Assembly (NCBI RefSeq): GCF_027923545.1
Contig: NZ_BROH01000004.1
Coordinates: forward strand, 62,001-126,000
Direction of reading: 5' to 3'
Origin: Sinisalibacter aestuarii
GTDB taxonomy: Bacteria > Pseudomonadota > Alphaproteobacteria > Rhodobacterales > Rhodobacteraceae
Length of the DNA stretch: 64,000 nucleotides
A program made the translations under genes and the position numbers. Positions 27,118-36,028 of this stretch are shown here, one piece after another. Positions within the stretch are counted from its first letter, which is position 1. Every line of letters begins with the position of its first letter. The notes below the pieces were generated by a model. The model saw only the letters and a program-made list of their open reading frames with translations. It did no database searches and was not told the DNA's origin.

Positions 27118-29523
27118 ATGACCGAGCATAAGACCCATTCTCACCCGGTGCTGCCGCTGCGCGATATCGTGGTGTTCCCCCATATGATCGTGCCGCTCTT
27201 CGTCGGTCGCGAGAAGAGCGTGAAGGCGCTCGAAGAGGTGATGGCGGATGACCGGCAGATCCTGCTGGCCAGCCAGATCGACCCGTCGGTCGACGATCCG
27301 GAAACCGACGGCATCTACCGCGTCGGCGTGCTCGCCAACGTGCTGCAATTGCTCAAGCTGCCCGATGGCACGGTGAAGGTGCTGGTCGAGGGCCAGAGCC
27401 GGGTGAAGATCACCGATTTCATCGAAAACCCGGCCTATTTCGAGGCCGATGCCGAGCCGCTGATCGAAACCATCACCGACGAGGATGCCGCCACCGCGCT
27501 GACCCGTTCGGTGAACGAGGAATTCGAGCGCTACGCCAAGATCAAGAAGAACATCCCCGAAGAGGCGCTGGCGGCGGTTTCGGAAACCACCGAGCCCGCC
27601 AAGCTCGCCGACCTCGTGTCCGGCCATCTCGGCGTGGACGTGGCGCAGAAGCAGGAACTGCTTGAAACGCTGTCGATCGACGCGCGGCTGGAGAAGGTCT
27701 TTGGCCTGATGCAGGGCGAAATGTCGGTGCTCCAGGTCGAGAAAAAGATCAAGACCCGGGTGAAAAGCCAGATGGAGCGCACCCAGCGCGAATATTATCT
27801 GAATGAGCAGATGAAGGCCATTCAGAAGGAGCTGGGCGAAGACGGCGAGGGCCAGAACGAGGTGGCGGAGCTCGAAGAGCGCATCGCCAATACCAAGCTC
27901 TCGAAGGAAGCCCGCGAAAAGGCCGATGGCGAGATCAAGAAGCTCAAGAACATGAGCCCGATGAGCGCCGAGGCCACGGTGGTGCGCAATTACCTCGACT
28001 GGATGCTGTCGATCCCGTGGGGCGTGAAGAGCCGCGTGAAGAAAAACCTCGTCAATGCCCAGACGGTGCTCGACGCCGACCATTACGGGCTTGAGAAGGT
28101 CAAGGAACGCATCGTCGAATATCTCGCCGTGCAGCAGCGCTCGAAAAAGCTGAAAGGCCCGATCCTCTGCCTCGTCGGCCCGCCGGGCGTCGGCAAGACC
28201 TCGCTGGGCAAATCGGTGGCGCGGGCCACCGGGCGCGAGTTCATCCGCATCAGCCTTGGCGGTGTGCGCGACGAGAGCGAGATTCGGGGTCACCGGCGGA
28301 CTTACATTGGCTCGATGCCGGGCAAGATCATCCAGGCGCTGAAAAAGGCGAAAACGACCAACCCGCTGATCCTGCTCGATGAGATCGACAAGATGGGCCA
28401 CGATTTCCGGGGCGACCCGGCCAGCGCCATGCTCGAAGTGCTCGACCCGGAACAGAACGGCACCTTCGTCGATCATTATCTGGAGGTGGAATACGACCTC
28501 TCGAACGTGATGTTCCTGACCACGGCCAACAGCTACAACATGCCGGGGCCGCTGCTCGACCGGATGGAGATCATCCCGCTCGCGGGCTACACCGAGGACG
28601 AGAAGCGCGAGATCGCCCACCAGCACCTGATCGACAAGCAGGTGAAGGCGCATGGACTGCGCAAGGGCGAGTTTGCCATGTCCGAGGCGGCGCTGACCGA
28701 CATCATCCGCTACTACACCCGCGAGGCGGGGGTGCGCAGCCTTGAACGCGAGATCGCCAAATGCGCCCGTAAGGCGGTAACGCTGATCGTGCGCGGCGAT
28801 GTGAAAACGGTCGAGGTCACGCCCGAGAGCCTTGAGGACTTCCTCGGGGTGAAGAAGTTCCGCTACGGGCTGGCCGAGAAGGAAGACCAGATCGGCGTGG
28901 TCACCGGGCTGGCCTGGACCAGCGTGGGCGGCGATCTGCTCTCGATCGAGGCGCTGCGCCTGCCGGGCAAGGGCCGGATGAAGACCACCGGCAAGCTCGG
29001 CGAGGTGATGAAGGAATCGATCGACGCCGCCTCCAGCTTCGTGCGTTCCATCGCGCCGGAGATCGGGGTGAAACCGCCGAAATTCGAGAAATGGGATATT
29101 CACGTTCACGTGCCGGAAGGGGCAACCCCGAAGGACGGGCCGAGTGCCGGCATCGCGATGGTGACCTCCATCGTCTCGGTGCTGACGCAGATTCCGGTGC
29201 GCAAGGATATCGCCATGACCGGCGAGGTCACCCTGCGCGGCAACGTGCTGCCGATCGGCGGGCTGAAGGAAAAGCTGCTCGCGGCCCTGCGTGGCGGCAT
29301 CAAGACGGTGCTGATCCCGGAGGAGAACGAAAAGGATCTCGCCGAGATTCCCGACAACGTGAAAGAGGGGCTGAAGATCATCCCCGTCAGCCAGGTTCGC
29401 GACGTGCTGAAACTGGCGCTGGTGCGCGAGCCCGAGCCGGTGGAATGGGACGAGGCCGCCGAGGAAGCCGCGGCGGCGGCGCTCAAGACCGATAGCGAAA
29501 CGGCGGGGCAGGTGGCCCACTAA
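27118..29523 (+). CDS. lon: ATP-dependent protease Lon
   Basis: AAA+ serine protease of 801 residues that degrades misfolded and regulatory proteins in the cytoplasm. An N-terminal substrate-binding domain and coiled coil are followed by the AAA module with Walker A GPPGVGKT (about residues 354-361). The C-terminal protease domain has the catalytic dyad S676 (in GPSAG) and K719 (in GLKEKLL). The ATG at 27118 matches family starts ([13 protein letters not shown]). A terminator follows, and a heat-shock-like promoter precedes it. Confidence 0.98.
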   Translation: MTEHKTHSHPVLPLRDIVVFPHMIVPLFVGREKSVKALEEVMADDRQILLASQIDPSVDDPETDGIYRVGVLANVLQLLKLPDGTVKVLVEGQSRVKITDFIENPAYFEADAEPLIETITDEDAATALTRSVNEEFERYAKIKKNIPEEALAAVSETTEPAKLADLVSGHLGVDVAQKQELLETLSIDARLEKVFGLMQGEMSVLQVEKKIKTRVKSQMERTQREYYLNEQMKAIQKELGEDGEGQNEVAELEERIANTKLSKEAREKADGEIKKLKNMSPMSAEATVVRNYLDWMLSIPWGVKSRVKKNLVNAQTVLDADHYGLEKVKERIVEYLAVQQRSKKLKGPILCLVGPPGVGKTSLGKSVARATGREFIRISLGGVRDESEIRGHRRTYIGSMPGKIIQALKKAKTTNPLILLDEIDKMGHDFRGDPASAMLEVLDPEQNGTFVDHYLEVEYDLSNVMFLTTANSYNMPGPLLDRMEIIPLAGYTEDEKREIAHQHLIDKQVKAHGLRKGEFAMSEAALTDIIRYYTREAGVRSLEREIAKCARKAVTLIVRGDVKTVEVTPESLEDFLGVKKFRYGLAEKEDQIGVVTGLAWTSVGGDLLSIEALRLPGKGRMKTTGKLGEVMKESIDAASSFVRSIAPEIGVKPPKFEKWDIHVHVPEGATPKDGPSAGIAMVTSIVSVLTQIPVRKDIAMTGEVTLRGNVLPIGGLKEKLLAALRGGIKTVLIPEENEKDLAEIPDNVKEGLKIIPVSQVRDVLKLALVREPEPVEWDEAAEEAAAAALKTDSETAGQVAH

Positions 29524-29550
29524 CCACCCGCTACAGATATGAAAACGCCA

Positions 29551-29576
29551 GGCGCACCCCTTGGGGTGCGCCATTT
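29551..29576 (+). terminator. Terminator after lon
   Basis: GGCGCACCCC (29551-29560) pairs perfectly with GGGGTGCGCC (29563-29572) around a 2-base loop, followed by ATTT. Confidence 0.75.
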
Positions 29577-29660
29577 CGTCTGTGCGTGGCACTGGATTTG
29601 TTAACGTTTTTTCGCTAGGGTTTCGGAAAACGAAACAATGAGGCGAAGAAGGCGGTATTC

Positions 29661-30200
29661 ATGACAACCCGTAAGACGAGTTCCCGCAAGGCCGCCCCGG
29701 CCTCCGCCCGGGCCAAGACCTCCACGAGCCGCAAGACGACGGCAAGCGCGCCGCCCAAGGCGAGCGCCAAGCCCGCCAGCCCGAAGGTGAGCACCAGGCC
29801 GGCGGCGGCAAGTGCCAGGCCAACCAGTGTGGCCGCGGCGATGGCCGCACCGAAGCCGGCGGCGCCGGCCCCGGAAAAAGCCGCGCCGGCGGTAAAGGGC
29901 GTTTCGCTGACCGATGTGGCGCAGGCGGGCGATCCGCTGAAGAAAAAGGAATTCTTCGAGCGGGTCAAAGCCCGTTCGGGCGACGTGAAAGGCCGCGACG
30001 TGCGGCTGGTGCTCGACGCGGTGCTGGAAGAGCTTGGCACGTTGCTCGCCGAGGGCGAGGGGCTCAACGCCCAGCCGCTCGGCAATCTCAAGGTGCAGAA
30101 GCGCCGGGTCACCAACGGCGCCAATGTGGTGGTCTGCAAACTGCGCCGGAAAAAGGCGAAGATCGGGGGGAAAGACCCTCTTGCAGAGGCTGCGGAGTGA
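29661..30200 (+). CDS. HU-family DNA-binding protein with long basic N-terminal extension
   Basis: A 179-residue protein. Residues 1 to about 75 form an Ala/Lys/Pro/Ser-rich low-complexity tail. A divergent HU/IHF-type domain follows, from about residue 80 (GVSLTDVAQ) through LGNLKVQKRRVTNGANVVVCKL. Ordinary HU has about 90 residues, so the tail doubles the length and resembles the basic tails of eukaryotic linker histones. Such two-part HU proteins are known in alphaproteobacteria next to lon. It probably compacts DNA; specificity is unknown. Confidence 0.85.
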   Translation: MTTRKTSSRKAAPASARAKTSTSRKTTASAPPKASAKPASPKVSTRPAAASARPTSVAAAMAAPKPAAPAPEKAAPAVKGVSLTDVAQAGDPLKKKEFFERVKARSGDVKGRDVRLVLDAVLEELGTLLAEGEGLNAQPLGNLKVQKRRVTNGANVVVCKLRRKKAKIGGKDPLAEAAE

Positions 30201-30220
30201 CGCTAAAAGCCCCGGACGTC

Positions 30221-30295
30221 GGGTGATTAGCTCAGTGGTAGAGCGCTTCGTTCACATCGAAGATGTCGGGGGTTCAAATCCCTCATCACCCACCA
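30221..30295 (+). tRNA. tRNA-Val (CAC)
   Basis: A 75-nt cloverleaf with acceptor GGGTGAT/ATCACCC. The anticodon stem CTTCG/CGAAG encloses loop TTCACAT, giving anticodon CAC. The T-arm is GGGGG-TTCAAAT-CCCTC, and CCA is encoded at 30293-30295. It reads GTG codons and lies directly after the HU gene. Confidence 0.95.
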
Positions 30296-30397
30296 TCCCC
30301 CTCTCGGCCCCCTGCGGGGCCGTTTGCATTTGGGGGGCGGCAGATGCGCTTGCCCCTTGCAGGGTGTGCGCCGATGCGGGTAAGACCGCGCGGCAAT

Positions 30398-30473
<76 letters not shown>

Positions 30474-30509
30474 TCGCACCCCGTATCGCGCCCCGTCCGC
30501 AGGCCCCGG

Positions 30510-31307
30510 TCAGTCCGAAACGCGCGCCGCACCCGGCAGCCGCCAGCGCAGCTTCGACCAGTCGCGCTGCCCCAGAATCATCGACACGGTGGCAAAGCGG
30601 TAGCCCGCCTCGCTCAGCCCGTCGATGGCGGCGGGCATGGCGCGCACGGTGGGGGCGTGAATGTCGTGGCTGAGGATGATCGCGCCGGGCCGGGCGCGCC
30701 CGACGATGCGGCTGGCCACCACCTCCGCGCCGGGCCGGCGCCAGTCTTCGGGATCGACCGACCACAGGATCGTCGGCATCTCGCGCTCCCTGGCGACCAT
30801 CGCCCGCTGCGATGCGCTGAGCGCGCCATAGGGCGGGCGCATGGTGACCGGGATGCGCTGAACGGCCCTGTAGACGGCCTCCGAGGTCCGGTCGAGCTCG
30901 CGCAGGACCGAGGCGGTGCCAAGCTGCGACAGCACCGGATGCCGCCAGGTGTGATTGCCGATCTCATGGCCCTCGTCGACCATGCGCTTCACGATGTCAG
31001 GGTAGCGCGCCACGTTGCGGCCGATGACGAAGAAGGTGGCCCGCACGCGCCGGGCCTTGAGCAGATCGAGCAGCTGCGGGGTGAGCCTGGGGTGAGGGCC
31101 GTCATCGAAGGTCAGCGCGACGAGCCGTGCGCGGGTGGGGGCCGCCGTGACGGTGTTGCGCCGCTCGGTCGATACATCCTGCGGCAACGCGATCTGCGTG
31201 CCGGCGGCCAGCGCCCGGCCCGGCGCGATCAGCCCCGCTCCCGCAAGTGCCGCGCCCGACCCGAGGATCAGGTTTCGTCTGTCAAGCACTCTTGCCCCCC
31301 AGGCCAA
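30510..31307 (-). CDS. Polysaccharide deacetylase (NodB domain, CE4) with export signal
   Basis: A 265-residue protein. The N-terminus DRRNLILGSGAALAGAG looks like an atypical Tat or Sec signal. The NodB domain follows, with metal and catalytic motifs TFDDGPHP, IGNHTWRHP and RPPYGALS. A later histidine in LSHDIHAPT completes the CE4 set. Such enzymes remove N-acetyl groups from peptidoglycan or exopolysaccharide outside the cytoplasm. The substrate is not predictable from sequence. It is convergent with the tRNA-Val pair. Confidence 0.88.
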   Translation of the reverse strand: MAWGARVLDRRNLILGSGAALAGAGLIAPGRALAAGTQIALPQDVSTERRNTVTAAPTRARLVALTFDDGPHPRLTPQLLDLLKARRVRATFFVIGRNVARYPDIVKRMVDEGHEIGNHTWRHPVLSQLGTASVLRELDRTSEAVYRAVQRIPVTMRPPYGALSASQRAMVAREREMPTILWSVDPEDWRRPGAEVVASRIVGRARPGAIILSHDIHAPTVRAMPAAIDGLSEAGYRFATVSMILGQRDWSKLRWRLPGAARVSD

Positions 31308-31450
31308 AGCGTCTCAATATGTTAGCGGACAGTTTTCATGTACGGGGCACGGTCGCACAAGGCCGGTTTCGGCTGCGGCGGATGGCGAAGGGCAAGCCTG
31401 TTGCACTCTGCGCACAGATTTCGGACTCATGGGGCGAGAAGAGGTTCGAT

Positions 31451-32032
31451 ATGTGTAACGAGCTTTACCTTTTGCGCCATGGTCAGTCCGAGTGGAACGC
31501 CGCGCGCCGCCATCAGGGCCAGCTCGAAAGCCGACTCACTGAACTCGGGCGCAGCCAGGCAGCGGCGATGGGGGCGGTGCTGGCGCGCGAGATCGCCGAA
31601 CCCGCCCGGTTCACCGCCTTCACCAGCCCGCTCCTGCGCGCCTCGGAGACGGCCGCGATCGCGCTTGCCCCGCTCGGCCTGACCGCCACCGCCGACGACC
31701 GGCTGAAAGAGGTCCATTTCGGCGCCTGGCAGGGGCTGACCGACGCCGAGATCTTCGCCCGCTACCCCTGGGCCGAAGCACCGCGCGAGGCCGACCCGTT
31801 CATGTGGAATTTCATGGCACCCGGCGGCGAGACGCTGCCGCTGCTCTCGGCGCGGCTCGGCGCCTTTCTCGACGGGCTGGCCGGCCCCGCCGTGATCGTC
31901 GCGCACGGGGTTGCGCTCAGGGTGCTGCGCGGGCTGTGCCTTGGCCTCGACAGCAGTGGAATGCGCGATCTGCCGGGCGGGCAGGGCGTGGTCTGGCGCC
32001 TGCGCGACGGGGCGCACAGCGTGCTTGCCTGA
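31451..32032 (+). CDS. Histidine phosphatase family protein (phosphoglycerate mutase-like)
   Basis: A 193-residue cytoplasmic protein with the catalytic RHG motif as LYLLRHGQSEWN, and the second histidine in VIVAHGVALRVL. The glutamate-bearing KEVHFGAWQGLT segment fits the branch of small broad-specificity phosphatases rather than true glycolytic mutases. The ATG at 31451 matches family starts; the longer open frame upstream is non-homologous. It precedes the tRNA-Asp pair by about 110 bases. Confidence 0.88.
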   Translation: MCNELYLLRHGQSEWNAARRHQGQLESRLTELGRSQAAAMGAVLAREIAEPARFTAFTSPLLRASETAAIALAPLGLTATADDRLKEVHFGAWQGLTDAEIFARYPWAEAPREADPFMWNFMAPGGETLPLLSARLGAFLDGLAGPAVIVAHGVALRVLRGLCLGLDSSGMRDLPGGQGVVWRLRDGAHSVLA

Positions 32033-32140
32033 CCGGTCCGGCGAAAAAACCGCGCCCGCCCATTCAGAACCGCTTGACGCCCCGGCGCGCCGCTTCTAGA
32101 ACGCAGCCTCACGACGCCCCGTATGGGGCATCGGCAGCGG

Positions 32141-32217
32141 GCGGTTGTAGCTCAGTTGGTTAGAGTACCGGCCTGTCACGCCGGGGGTCGCGGGTTCGAG
32201 TCCCGTCAACCGCGCCA
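32141..32217 (+). tRNA. tRNA-Asp (GTC), copy 1
   Basis: A 77-nt cloverleaf with acceptor GCGGTTG/CAACCGC. The anticodon stem CCGGC/GCCGG encloses loop CTGTCAC, giving anticodon GTC. The T-loop is TTCGAGT and CCA is encoded. GTC is a queuosine target, matching tgt at 25.7 kb. Confidence 0.96.
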
Positions 32218-32248
32218 CCGCTGCCAAAACCCGGACGCAAGTCCACAC

Positions 32249-32325
32249 GCGGTTGTAGCTCAGTTGGTTAGAGTACCGGCCTGTCACGCCGGGGGTCGCG
32301 GGTTCGAGTCCCGTCAACCGCGCCA
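32249..32325 (+). tRNA. tRNA-Asp (GTC), copy 2
   Basis: Identical in sequence to the copy at 32141-32217 and separated from it by 31 bases, a tandem duplication. Anticodon GTC, CCA encoded. Confidence 0.96.
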
Positions 32326-32351
32326 CTTTTCCCCGAACAGCAAGCCGCCCG

Positions 32352-32591
32352 ATGCGTGACCGTCTTCTGCGATTGATCGACGATCTGCCGCTGGGCTATG
32401 CCTTGCTCTTCGCGCTGACGCTGGGCCTCGCCCCGTTCACGCCGGAGCCGCATGTCTGGGAAAAGCTGGGAATGCTGGTGACCGGCACGCTGGTCACGCC
32501 GGTCGACATCTTCGATCTGCTCATGCACGGCGCGCCCTGGCTGCTGCTCGCCGCCAAGCTGGGGCGGATGGCGCTGCGCCGCGCAAACTGA
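32352..32591 (+). CDS. Small two-helix membrane protein
   Basis: A 79-residue protein with two hydrophobic helices (about residues 13-29 and 58-72) and a conserved-looking [16 protein letters not shown] loop followed by [11 protein letters not shown]. Similar short proteins occur in Rhodobacteraceae and are sometimes labelled RND transporter in databases, without functional support. It begins 26 bases after the second tRNA-Asp and is followed by the recurrent intergenic element. Confidence 0.7.
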   Translation: MRDRLLRLIDDLPLGYALLFALTLGLAPFTPEPHVWEKLGMLVTGTLVTPVDIFDLLMHGAPWLLLAAKLGRMALRRAN

Positions 32592-32597
32592 CGCGCC

Positions 32598-32646
32598 TTT
32601 TCATCTTGCCAAAAATATCCCGGGGGTCCGGGGGCAGCGCCCCCGG
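32598..32646 (-). repeat. Recurrent intergenic element (copy d)
   Basis: The core TTTCATCTTGCCAAAAATA is followed by TCCCGGGGG and then a perfect stem CCGGGGG/CCCCCGG (32628-32634 with 32640-32646). The core is nearly identical to the one near 61270, read on the other strand. It lies between convergent genes and may terminate both. Confidence 0.65.
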
Positions 32647-32653
32647 CCCGGTC

Positions 32654-34033
32654 TCACCCCTTGCCCGACAGCGCCGCCATGATCCGCGCCCAGCTGCGCA
32701 TGCCCTTGTGAAAGCTCTCCAGATCGTATTTCTCGTTCGGCGAGTGGATCTGGTCGTCGTCCCGGCCGAAGCCGATCAGCATCGAATCCATGCCCAGCAC
32801 GTCCTGGAAATGGCCCGCAATCGGGATCGAGCCGCCGGAGCCGATGAAGGCGGCCTCCATGCCCCATTCCTCCGACAGCGCCTTGCGGGCGGTTTCGAAT
32901 TCCGGCGCATCGGTCGGCATCCGGCTGGCGGGCGCGCCGTGGCCGGCCGGGAATTCGGCGCTCACATCCGCCGGCAGCCGGTCTTCCACATGCGCCACGA
33001 AGGCGGCATGGATCTTCTCGGGGTCCTGCTCGCCGACGAGGCGGAAGCTCACCTTGGCGCTGGCCTCGGCGGGCAGCACGGTCTTGAAGCCTTCGCCGGT
33101 ATAGCCGCCGGTGATGCCGTTCACCTCTGCCGTGGGCCGCGCCCAGAGCTTTTCGAGCGGGGTGCGGTCGGGCTCGCCATAGGGCACCGAGAGGCCGATA
33201 TCGCCGAGAAAGCGGCTGTGATCGAAGGACAGCGCCTGCCATTGCGCGCGGATCTCGTCGGGCAGCTCCGGCACATCGTCATAGAAGCCGGGCAGGGTGA
33301 CGCGGCCGTTTTCGTCATGCAGATCGGCGAGGATCGTCGTCAGCAGATGGATCGGGTTCACCGCCAGCCCGCCATACATGCCCGAATGCAGATCGCGGCT
33401 GGCGGCCTTGACGATCACCTCTTCGGCCAGCAGCCCGCGCAATTGCGTGGTGATCGCCGGCACCCGGCCATCAAACAGCCCGGTATCGCAGATCATCGCG
33501 AAATCGGCTTTCAGCTCTGCGGCATTCTCCTTCATGAAGGGCACCAGCGAGGGCGAGCCCGATTCCTCCTCGCCTTCGAGGAAAATCGTGATCCGGCAGG
33601 GCAATTCGCCGGTCTCCGCCACCCAGGCGCGCATCGCCTCGACGAAGGTCATCAGCTGGCCCTTGTCGTCCGAGGTGCCGCGGCCGCGGATCACCTTGCC
33701 CTTGGGCGTGTCTTCGATGGCCGGCTCGAAGGGCGGCTTGTCCCACAGCGCCAGCGGGTCGACCGGCTGCACATCGTAATGGCCGTAGAACAACAGGTGC
33801 GGCGCGCCCGTGCCGCCATGGGCGACCACCATCGGATGCCCCGGTGTCGGGCGCTTCGCGGCGTCGAAGCCGATCGAGGCGAGGTCGGCGACCAGCCAGT
33901 CGGCGGCGGTGTCGCAATCGCCCTTATAGGCCGGATCGGTCGAGATCGAGGAAATCCTGAGCAATTCCATCAGGCGCTCGACGGCGCGGTCGAGATCGTT
34001 GTCGAGGCGGGTGAGAACGGGGGCGAGGGTCAT
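32654..34033 (-). CDS. M20/M25/M40 family dipeptidase
   Basis: Cytoplasmic metallopeptidase of 459 residues with the M20 layout: a catalytic domain interrupted by a dimerisation domain. Zinc ligands and catalytic residues are visible in [38 protein letters not shown] and the C-terminal DDQIHSPNE. It resembles PepV/carnosinase-type dipeptidases; the exact peptide preference is unknown. The gene stands alone with a short intergenic region on each side. Confidence 0.92.
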   Translation of the reverse strand: MTLAPVLTRLDNDLDRAVERLMELLRISSISTDPAYKGDCDTAADWLVADLASIGFDAAKRPTPGHPMVVAHGGTGAPHLLFYGHYDVQPVDPLALWDKPPFEPAIEDTPKGKVIRGRGTSDDKGQLMTFVEAMRAWVAETGELPCRITIFLEGEEESGSPSLVPFMKENAAELKADFAMICDTGLFDGRVPAITTQLRGLLAEEVIVKAASRDLHSGMYGGLAVNPIHLLTTILADLHDENGRVTLPGFYDDVPELPDEIRAQWQALSFDHSRFLGDIGLSVPYGEPDRTPLEKLWARPTAEVNGITGGYTGEGFKTVLPAEASAKVSFRLVGEQDPEKIHAAFVAHVEDRLPADVSAEFPAGHGAPASRMPTDAPEFETARKALSEEWGMEAAFIGSGGSIPIAGHFQDVLGMDSMLIGFGRDDDQIHSPNEKYDLESFHKGMRSWARIMAALSGKG

Positions 34034-34148
34034 GTCTGTCTCCTGTCAGTCGGCGGAAACCGTATCATGCCGCCCGGCACTGTCCAGACGGGCTGGCATC
34101 CGGGCGCGGCGCTTCCTATGTTCCGCTCAACGAACGGAGGTTTCCCGC

Positions 34149-34502
34149 ATGAAAAAACTGGTATCCGCCCTTGGCCTGTCCTTCGCCGCCGTCCCGCTAT
34201 TTGCCGGGGCGCTGGCCTTCGAGCCGGTGGCGCCGGAGGGGCTCGACGCCACCGCCGAGCAGATGGTCGAGGCGCTTCAGGCCGGGATGCCGGCACAGAT
34301 GGCGGCCTTCGAGGCGCAGGGCTTCGGCTCCTACGGCGCCATCGCGGTGCCGAAAGGGGTGGAGCTGAAGCCGGAATTGCTGGCCTCGGTCGCCAATCAC
34401 GAAAGCGCCGAGGCGGCCCGGATCGCCGTGCTCGACGCCTGCAGCGAGCTGACCGGCGCGGAATGCACGGTGATCGGGCTGATCGTGCCGGCGGGCAATT
34501 AG
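34149..34502 (+). CDS. Small secreted protein of unknown function
   Basis: A 117-residue protein with a clear signal peptide (MKKLVSALG... cleavage near ALA-FE). The mature part carries two cysteines near the end ([14 protein letters not shown]), probably a disulfide. It includes the segment [15 protein letters not shown], which recalls short stress-response proteins of Rhodobacteraceae, but I cannot name a family. A GGAGG ribosome binding site precedes the ATG. It lies just upstream of the hemA control region. Confidence 0.65.
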   Translation: MKKLVSALGLSFAAVPLFAGALAFEPVAPEGLDATAEQMVEALQAGMPAQMAAFEAQGFGSYGAIAVPKGVELKPELLASVANHESAEAARIAVLDACSELTGAECTVIGLIVPAGN

Positions 34503-34550
34503 GTCTGGCCAGACGCGGGACGTTACGTCACATTGGAATGGTTCCAGATA

Positions 34551-34564
34551 TTGACACAGGTCAA
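34551..34564 (+). promoter_or_regulatory. FNR/FnrL-type box upstream of hemA
   Basis: TTGACACAGGTCAA is a perfect dyad and matches TTGAT-N4-ATCAA at eight of ten positions, with TTGAC/GTCAA half sites common in alphaproteobacterial FnrL sites. A TATCTA at 34586-34591 could be the -10, placing the box near -41. Oxygen control of hemA by FnrL is established in Rhodobacter. Confidence 0.6.
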
Positions 34565-34666
34565 GGCCGCCACTGCGGCATATCGTATCTAAACATCCCA
34601 ATACGTTTACCGGAACGAAAGTTTTGTGTAACACCACGTAACCGATACCTGCGGGGAGGAACGCGC

Positions 34667-35896
34667 GTGAATTACGAAGCCAAGCTGGATGCGGCGCTTG
34701 GGCGACTGCATGAAGAGGGCCGTTACCGGGTCTTCATCGACATCGAGCGGGAAAACGGCAAATTTCCCCACGCGACCTGGTCGCGGCCCGATGGCAGCCA
34801 GCAGCCTGTGACGATCTGGTGCGGCAACGACTATCTCGGCATGGGCCAGCACCCGGCGGTGCTCAAGGCGATGCACGAGGCGATCGACGCCACTGGCGCA
34901 GGATCGGGCGGCACGCGCAATATTTCCGGCACGACGGTGTATCACAAGCGCCTGGAGGCCGAGCTTGCCGATCTGCACCGCAAGGAAGCGGCGCTGCTGT
35001 TCACCTCGGCCTACATCGCCAATGACGCCACGCTGTCGACCCTGCCCAAGCTGTTCCCCGGCCTGATCATCTATTCCGACGAGCTCAACCACGCCTCGAT
35101 GATCGAGGGCGTGCGCCGCAATGGCGGGGCCAAGCGGATCTTCCGTCACAACGATGTGGAGCATCTGCGCGAGTTGCTCGCCGCCGACGATCCCGAAGCG
35201 CCGAAGCTGATCGCCTTCGAATCGGTCTATTCGATGGATGGCGATTTCGGCCCGATCGAGGCGATCTGCGATCTCGCCGACGAATTCGGCGCGCTCACCT
35301 ATATCGACGAAGTGCATGCCGTCGGCATGTATGGCCCGCGCGGCGCCGGCGTGGCCGAGCGCGACGGGCTGATGGGCCGGATCGACATCATCAACGGCAC
35401 GCTCGCCAAGGCCTATGGCGTGATGGGCGGCTACATCGCCTCGTCGGCCAAGATGGTCGACGCGATCCGCTCCTATGCGCCGGGCTTCATCTTCACCACC
35501 TCGCTGGCGCCGGCCATCGCTGCGGGTGCCGCCGCCTCGGTGGCCTGGCTGAAGACCGCCGAAGGCCAGAAGCTGCGCGACAAGCACCAGGAGCAGGCGA
35601 AGATTCTCAAGACCCGGCTCAAGGGCCTTGGTCTGCCGATCATCGACCACGGCTCGCATATCGTGCCGGTGATCGTGGGCGACCCGGTGCACACCAAGCA
35701 GCTTTCCGACATGCTGCTGGAACAGTTCGGAATCTACGTCCAGCCGATCAACTTCCCGACCGTGCCGCGCGGCACCGAACGGCTGCGCTTCACGCCGTCG
35801 CCGGTGCATGGGCCGAAGGAGATGGAGACGCTGGTGCGCTCGCTCGACGGGCTCTGGTCGCATTGTGCGCTGAATCGCGCCGAGCTCAGCGCCTGA
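34667..35896 (+). CDS. hemA: 5-aminolevulinate synthase
   Basis: PLP enzyme that condenses glycine and succinyl-CoA to 5-aminolevulinate, the entry to tetrapyrroles in alphaproteobacteria. It has 409 residues and the PLP lysine is K248 in [11 protein letters not shown]. The glycine-rich [12 protein letters not shown] and [18 protein letters not shown] segments are typical. The start is GTG at 34667 behind a strong GGGGAGGA ribosome binding site; the very long open frame upstream is antisense to the dipeptidase. Its product feeds the haem of the cytochromes and the cobalamin enzymes of this window. Confidence 0.96.
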   Translation: MNYEAKLDAALGRLHEEGRYRVFIDIERENGKFPHATWSRPDGSQQPVTIWCGNDYLGMGQHPAVLKAMHEAIDATGAGSGGTRNISGTTVYHKRLEAELADLHRKEAALLFTSAYIANDATLSTLPKLFPGLIIYSDELNHASMIEGVRRNGGAKRIFRHNDVEHLRELLAADDPEAPKLIAFESVYSMDGDFGPIEAICDLADEFGALTYIDEVHAVGMYGPRGAGVAERDGLMGRIDIINGTLAKAYGVMGGYIASSAKMVDAIRSYAPGFIFTTSLAPAIAAGAAASVAWLKTAEGQKLRDKHQEQAKILKTRLKGLGLPIIDHGSHIVPVIVGDPVHTKQLSDMLLEQFGIYVQPINFPTVPRGTERLRFTPSPVHGPKEMETLVRSLDGLWSHCALNRAELSA

Positions 35897-36028
35897 TCGC
35901 CTTCTGCGTGTTCAACATCCCTTGTGCTGTGGTATGAAAAAGCGCAAGAGGCCGGGGACATAAAGAATCGCCGGCGCACAATGGGGATGTGTGCGTTTGC
36001 CGCGCTGCTGCAACGAGGGATATCGACC

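Noticed and set aside
27043-29592. 849-residue minus-strand open frame opposite lon
   Set aside because: His/Leu/Asp-rich composition typical of an antisense shadow in GC-rich DNA; the plus strand encodes a full, motif-complete Lon.
32606-34666. Very long plus-strand open frame upstream of hemA
   Set aside because: It is the antisense of the M20 dipeptidase and continues through the small secreted gene in another frame; it lacks any family motif before the GTG start of hemA at 34667, which has a strong ribosome binding site.
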